The position numbers and the translations under genes were made by a program. DNA of 6,479 nt, taken from positions 1-6,479 of the forward strand of contig CAMLDA010000037.1 in the NCBI GenBank assembly GCA_946478715.1. Direction: 5' to 3'. Positions within the stretch are counted from its first letter, which is position 1, and every line of letters begins with the position of its first letter. Below the pieces are notes generated by a model. It worked only from the letters and a program-made list of their open reading frames with translations. It did no database searches and was not told where the DNA came from. Below, one piece after another: positions 5,744 through 6,479 of this stretch. The DNA comes from an uncultured Candidatus Saccharibacteria bacterium. GTDB taxonomy: Bacteria > Patescibacteria > Saccharimonadia > Saccharimonadales > UBA10212.

Positions 5744-5890
5744 ATGAGCTGGGATTGGAATTCACCTATCGCGCTGGGATTGTTCATCCTTATGTGCGGT
5801 GGCGCCGTACTTCTTGTTGGTATAGCCGCGGCCGTCGCTTCAAGCAGCGCCAAATGGACTCTGCCATCTGGCAATAACCGCCGCCGCTAA
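5744..5890 (+). CDS. 48-residue single-helix membrane protein, function unknown
   Basis: ATG at 5744 opens 48 codons ending in TAA (5888-5890). The protein starts MSWDWNSPIA, continues with one strongly hydrophobic segment (about 8-32, LGLFILMCGGAVLLVGIAAAVA), then a short polar tail rich in Ser, Asn and Arg ending GNNRRR. The basic C-terminus suggests an N-out, C-in single-span protein. GAGAGGG (5731-5737) lies six bases upstream, and a second purine block (GAGGTG, 5721-5726) lies further up. The gene sits alone between two intrinsic terminators with its own candidate promoter, which argues for real expression. I recognise no family. It could be a small membrane regulator, an envelope component or an accessory subunit. 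Confidence 0.7.
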   Translation: MSWDWNSPIALGLFILMCGGAVLLVGIAAAVASSSAKWTLPSGNNRRR

Positions 5891-5937
5891 CACTACGCAC
5901 GCACAAAGTCGCTAATACATTAAAATAAAAACTCCAC

Positions 5938-5973
5938 AAGAATTCCCATCTGTAACAGGTGGGAATTTTTATT
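5938..5973 (+). terminator. Intrinsic terminator after the 48-residue protein gene
   Basis: Bases 5938-5952 pair with 5956-5970 in a 15-base-pair stem (two G-U pairs) closed by the loop TAA, with core TTCCCATCTG/CAGGTGGGAA. The 3' arm runs into TTTTTATT. The opposite strand also has a T-rich run after the stem, so it could work weakly in both directions. Confidence 0.9.
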
Positions 5974-5990
5974 AATAACCGGCCTCGGGT

Positions 5991-5996
5991 TAATAT
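5991..5996 (+). promoter_or_regulatory. -10 element positioned for a leaderless YdeI/OmdA-type gene
   Basis: TAATAT (5991-5996) has its first base exactly 12 bases before the A of ATG 6003, which places the transcription start on the start codon itself. TTATTA (5969-5974), at a 16-base spacing, is a weak -35 that overlaps the U tract of the preceding terminator. An alternative register, TATAGA (5994-5999), would start inside the ORF. Confidence 0.4.
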
Positions 5997-6002
5997 AGAT
6001 TT

Positions 6003-6317
6003 ATGCTTACCAAAAATATTTCCGGCGGCGTGGCGCATCCGCTTCCGGCCGATTTAAAACAGGCGCTCAAATCTTCTTCAAAAGCCTTAGCGGCGTGGGA
6101 AAGTATTACTCCCTTGGCGCGCAACGAATGGATTTGCTGGACCATTACCGTCAAAACTGCCGAAACCAGGAAGAATCATGTGCAGCGTACGGTGAAAGAA
6201 CTTACCCAGGGAAAGCGACGTCCCTGCTGCTGGATAGGCTGTATACACCGTGCCGATAAGGCGATGAGCCCTTCCCAAAAATGGGTCCTAAGCCGCCAAT
6301 CCAAACCCAGCAAATAA
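6003..6317 (+). CDS. YdeI/OmpD-associated (OmdA-type) small protein
   Basis: The 104-residue protein matches the OmdA/YdeI C-terminal domain pattern: LPADLKQAL (14-22), SITPLARNEWICWTI (34-48) and KTAETRKNHVQRTVKELTQGKR (51-72). This corresponds to the helical 'PpdlaaaL ... R.eyl.wI..AK..eTR..Ri..tve.l.eGkr' layout of that family, which includes proteins linked to stress or bacteriocin protection in other bacteria. It has no signal peptide or membrane helix, so it should be cytoplasmic. After the domain comes CCWIGCIHR (75-83), a compact Cys/His cluster that could bind metal. No SD precedes ATG 6003; a -10 at 5991 suggests a leaderless mRNA. It is monocistronic, after a terminator. Family assignment is fairly firm; the biochemical role is not known. 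Confidence 0.8.
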   Translation: MLTKNISGGVAHPLPADLKQALKSSSKALAAWESITPLARNEWICWTITVKTAETRKNHVQRTVKELTQGKRRPCCWIGCIHRADKAMSPSQKWVLSRQSKPSK

Positions 6318-6437
6318 TCCTTATTGCCGCAGCATTATTGGTGAAAGTGTAACTTTTATCAGAGGTGCATGAGCAAGCTGTTGCTAAACTTACAATTTAG
6401 GTCGAAACCTTAAGAGCAAAAAGTCTATAAGCGTTTA

Positions 6438-6446
6438 TGCTAATAT
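6438..6446 (+). promoter_or_regulatory. Extended -10 promoter at the right edge
   Basis: TGC followed by TAATAT (6441-6446) forms an extended -10. Its first T lies exactly 12 bases before ATG 6453, again predicting transcription from the start codon. No good -35 is visible. The arrangement matches that at 5991/6003. Confidence 0.4.
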
Positions 6447-6452
6447 AAGCGC

Positions 6453-6479
6453 ATGGGAGTATCAATCACGGGTGCGGTA
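6453..6479 (+). CDS. Start of a downstream gene, cut by window edge
   Basis: ATG at 6453 opens MGVSITGAV with no stop before the edge. Nine codons are too few to identify a product. Support comes from the extended -10 at 6438-6446, which would make a leaderless mRNA beginning at this ATG. No SD is present. An unrelated start beyond the window is possible. Confidence 0.4.

Noticed and set aside
1452..6317. Alternative genetic code (UGA as Gly or Trp, as in some CPR lineages)
   Set aside because: No stop in the window is TGA, but seven is a small sample. Identified genes contain no in-frame TGA and use TGG for tryptophan and ordinary glycine codons, so the standard code explains everything.
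6313..6345. AATAAT/ATTATT inverted repeat after the YdeI/OmdA-type gene
   Set aside because: The interior does not pair well and no uridine tract follows, so it is not convincing as a terminator.
6369..6413. 14-codon frame (MSKLLLNLQFRSKP) with AGAGG three bases upstream, before the right-edge gene
   Set aside because: The SD spacing is too short, there is no clear promoter, and the predicted start for the next gene lies downstream at 6453, so it would not be on the same leader. It is kept only as a weak possibility.

Overview
This 6.5 kb chromosomal segment looks like part of a reduced, host-dependent bacterium. The best guess is Candidatus Saccharibacteria (TM7) or a close CPR relative. 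That placement is an inference from gene style: a short, almost cysteine-free UvrC, a SecG gene followed at once by a membrane-anchored peptide-binding protein, and a small YdeI/OmpD-associated protein with a CCWxGCxH tail. No sequence search was possible. The standard genetic code fits: every complete gene ends in TAA or TAG and tryptophan is read from TGG.

Left part (1-1440). A type IV ABC exporter half-transporter (membrane domain plus nucleotide-binding domain) reads leftward and is cut by the window edge just after Walker A. It is preceded by a strong promoter, a 20-codon open frame with an excellent Shine-Dalgarno (SD) site, and a GC hairpin that holds the exporter's own SD in its loop. 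This leader looks built for regulation. The divergent promoter for uvrC shares its -35 region with the exporter promoter.

Middle part (1452-5386). Four genes read rightward. First is uvrC (nucleotide excision repair endonuclease). Then comes a tight group: a four-helix PF04020/YvlD-type membrane protein, secG (Sec translocon subunit), and a 595-residue family 5 (oligopeptide/dipeptide type) solute-binding protein anchored by an N-terminal membrane helix. The last three are separated by 1 and 12 bases and probably form one transcript from an extended -10 promoter before the first.

Right part (5387-6479). tRNA-Cys(GCA) and tRNA-Leu(TAA) abut with no spacer between them and end in a long-stem intrinsic terminator. 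A 48-residue single-helix membrane protein follows, with its own promoter and terminator. Next is a 104-residue YdeI/OmpD-associated (OmdA-type) protein, and then the first nine codons of another frame at the right edge.

A recurring theme is leaderless or near-leaderless starts. Four gene starts lack an SD and have a -10-like element placed so that transcription should begin at, or within about five bases of, the start codon. Genes with SD sites (exporter, leader ORF, secG, 48-residue protein) have conventional spacing. No transposons, CRISPR arrays, prophage modules or intergenic stretches over 300 bases were seen.
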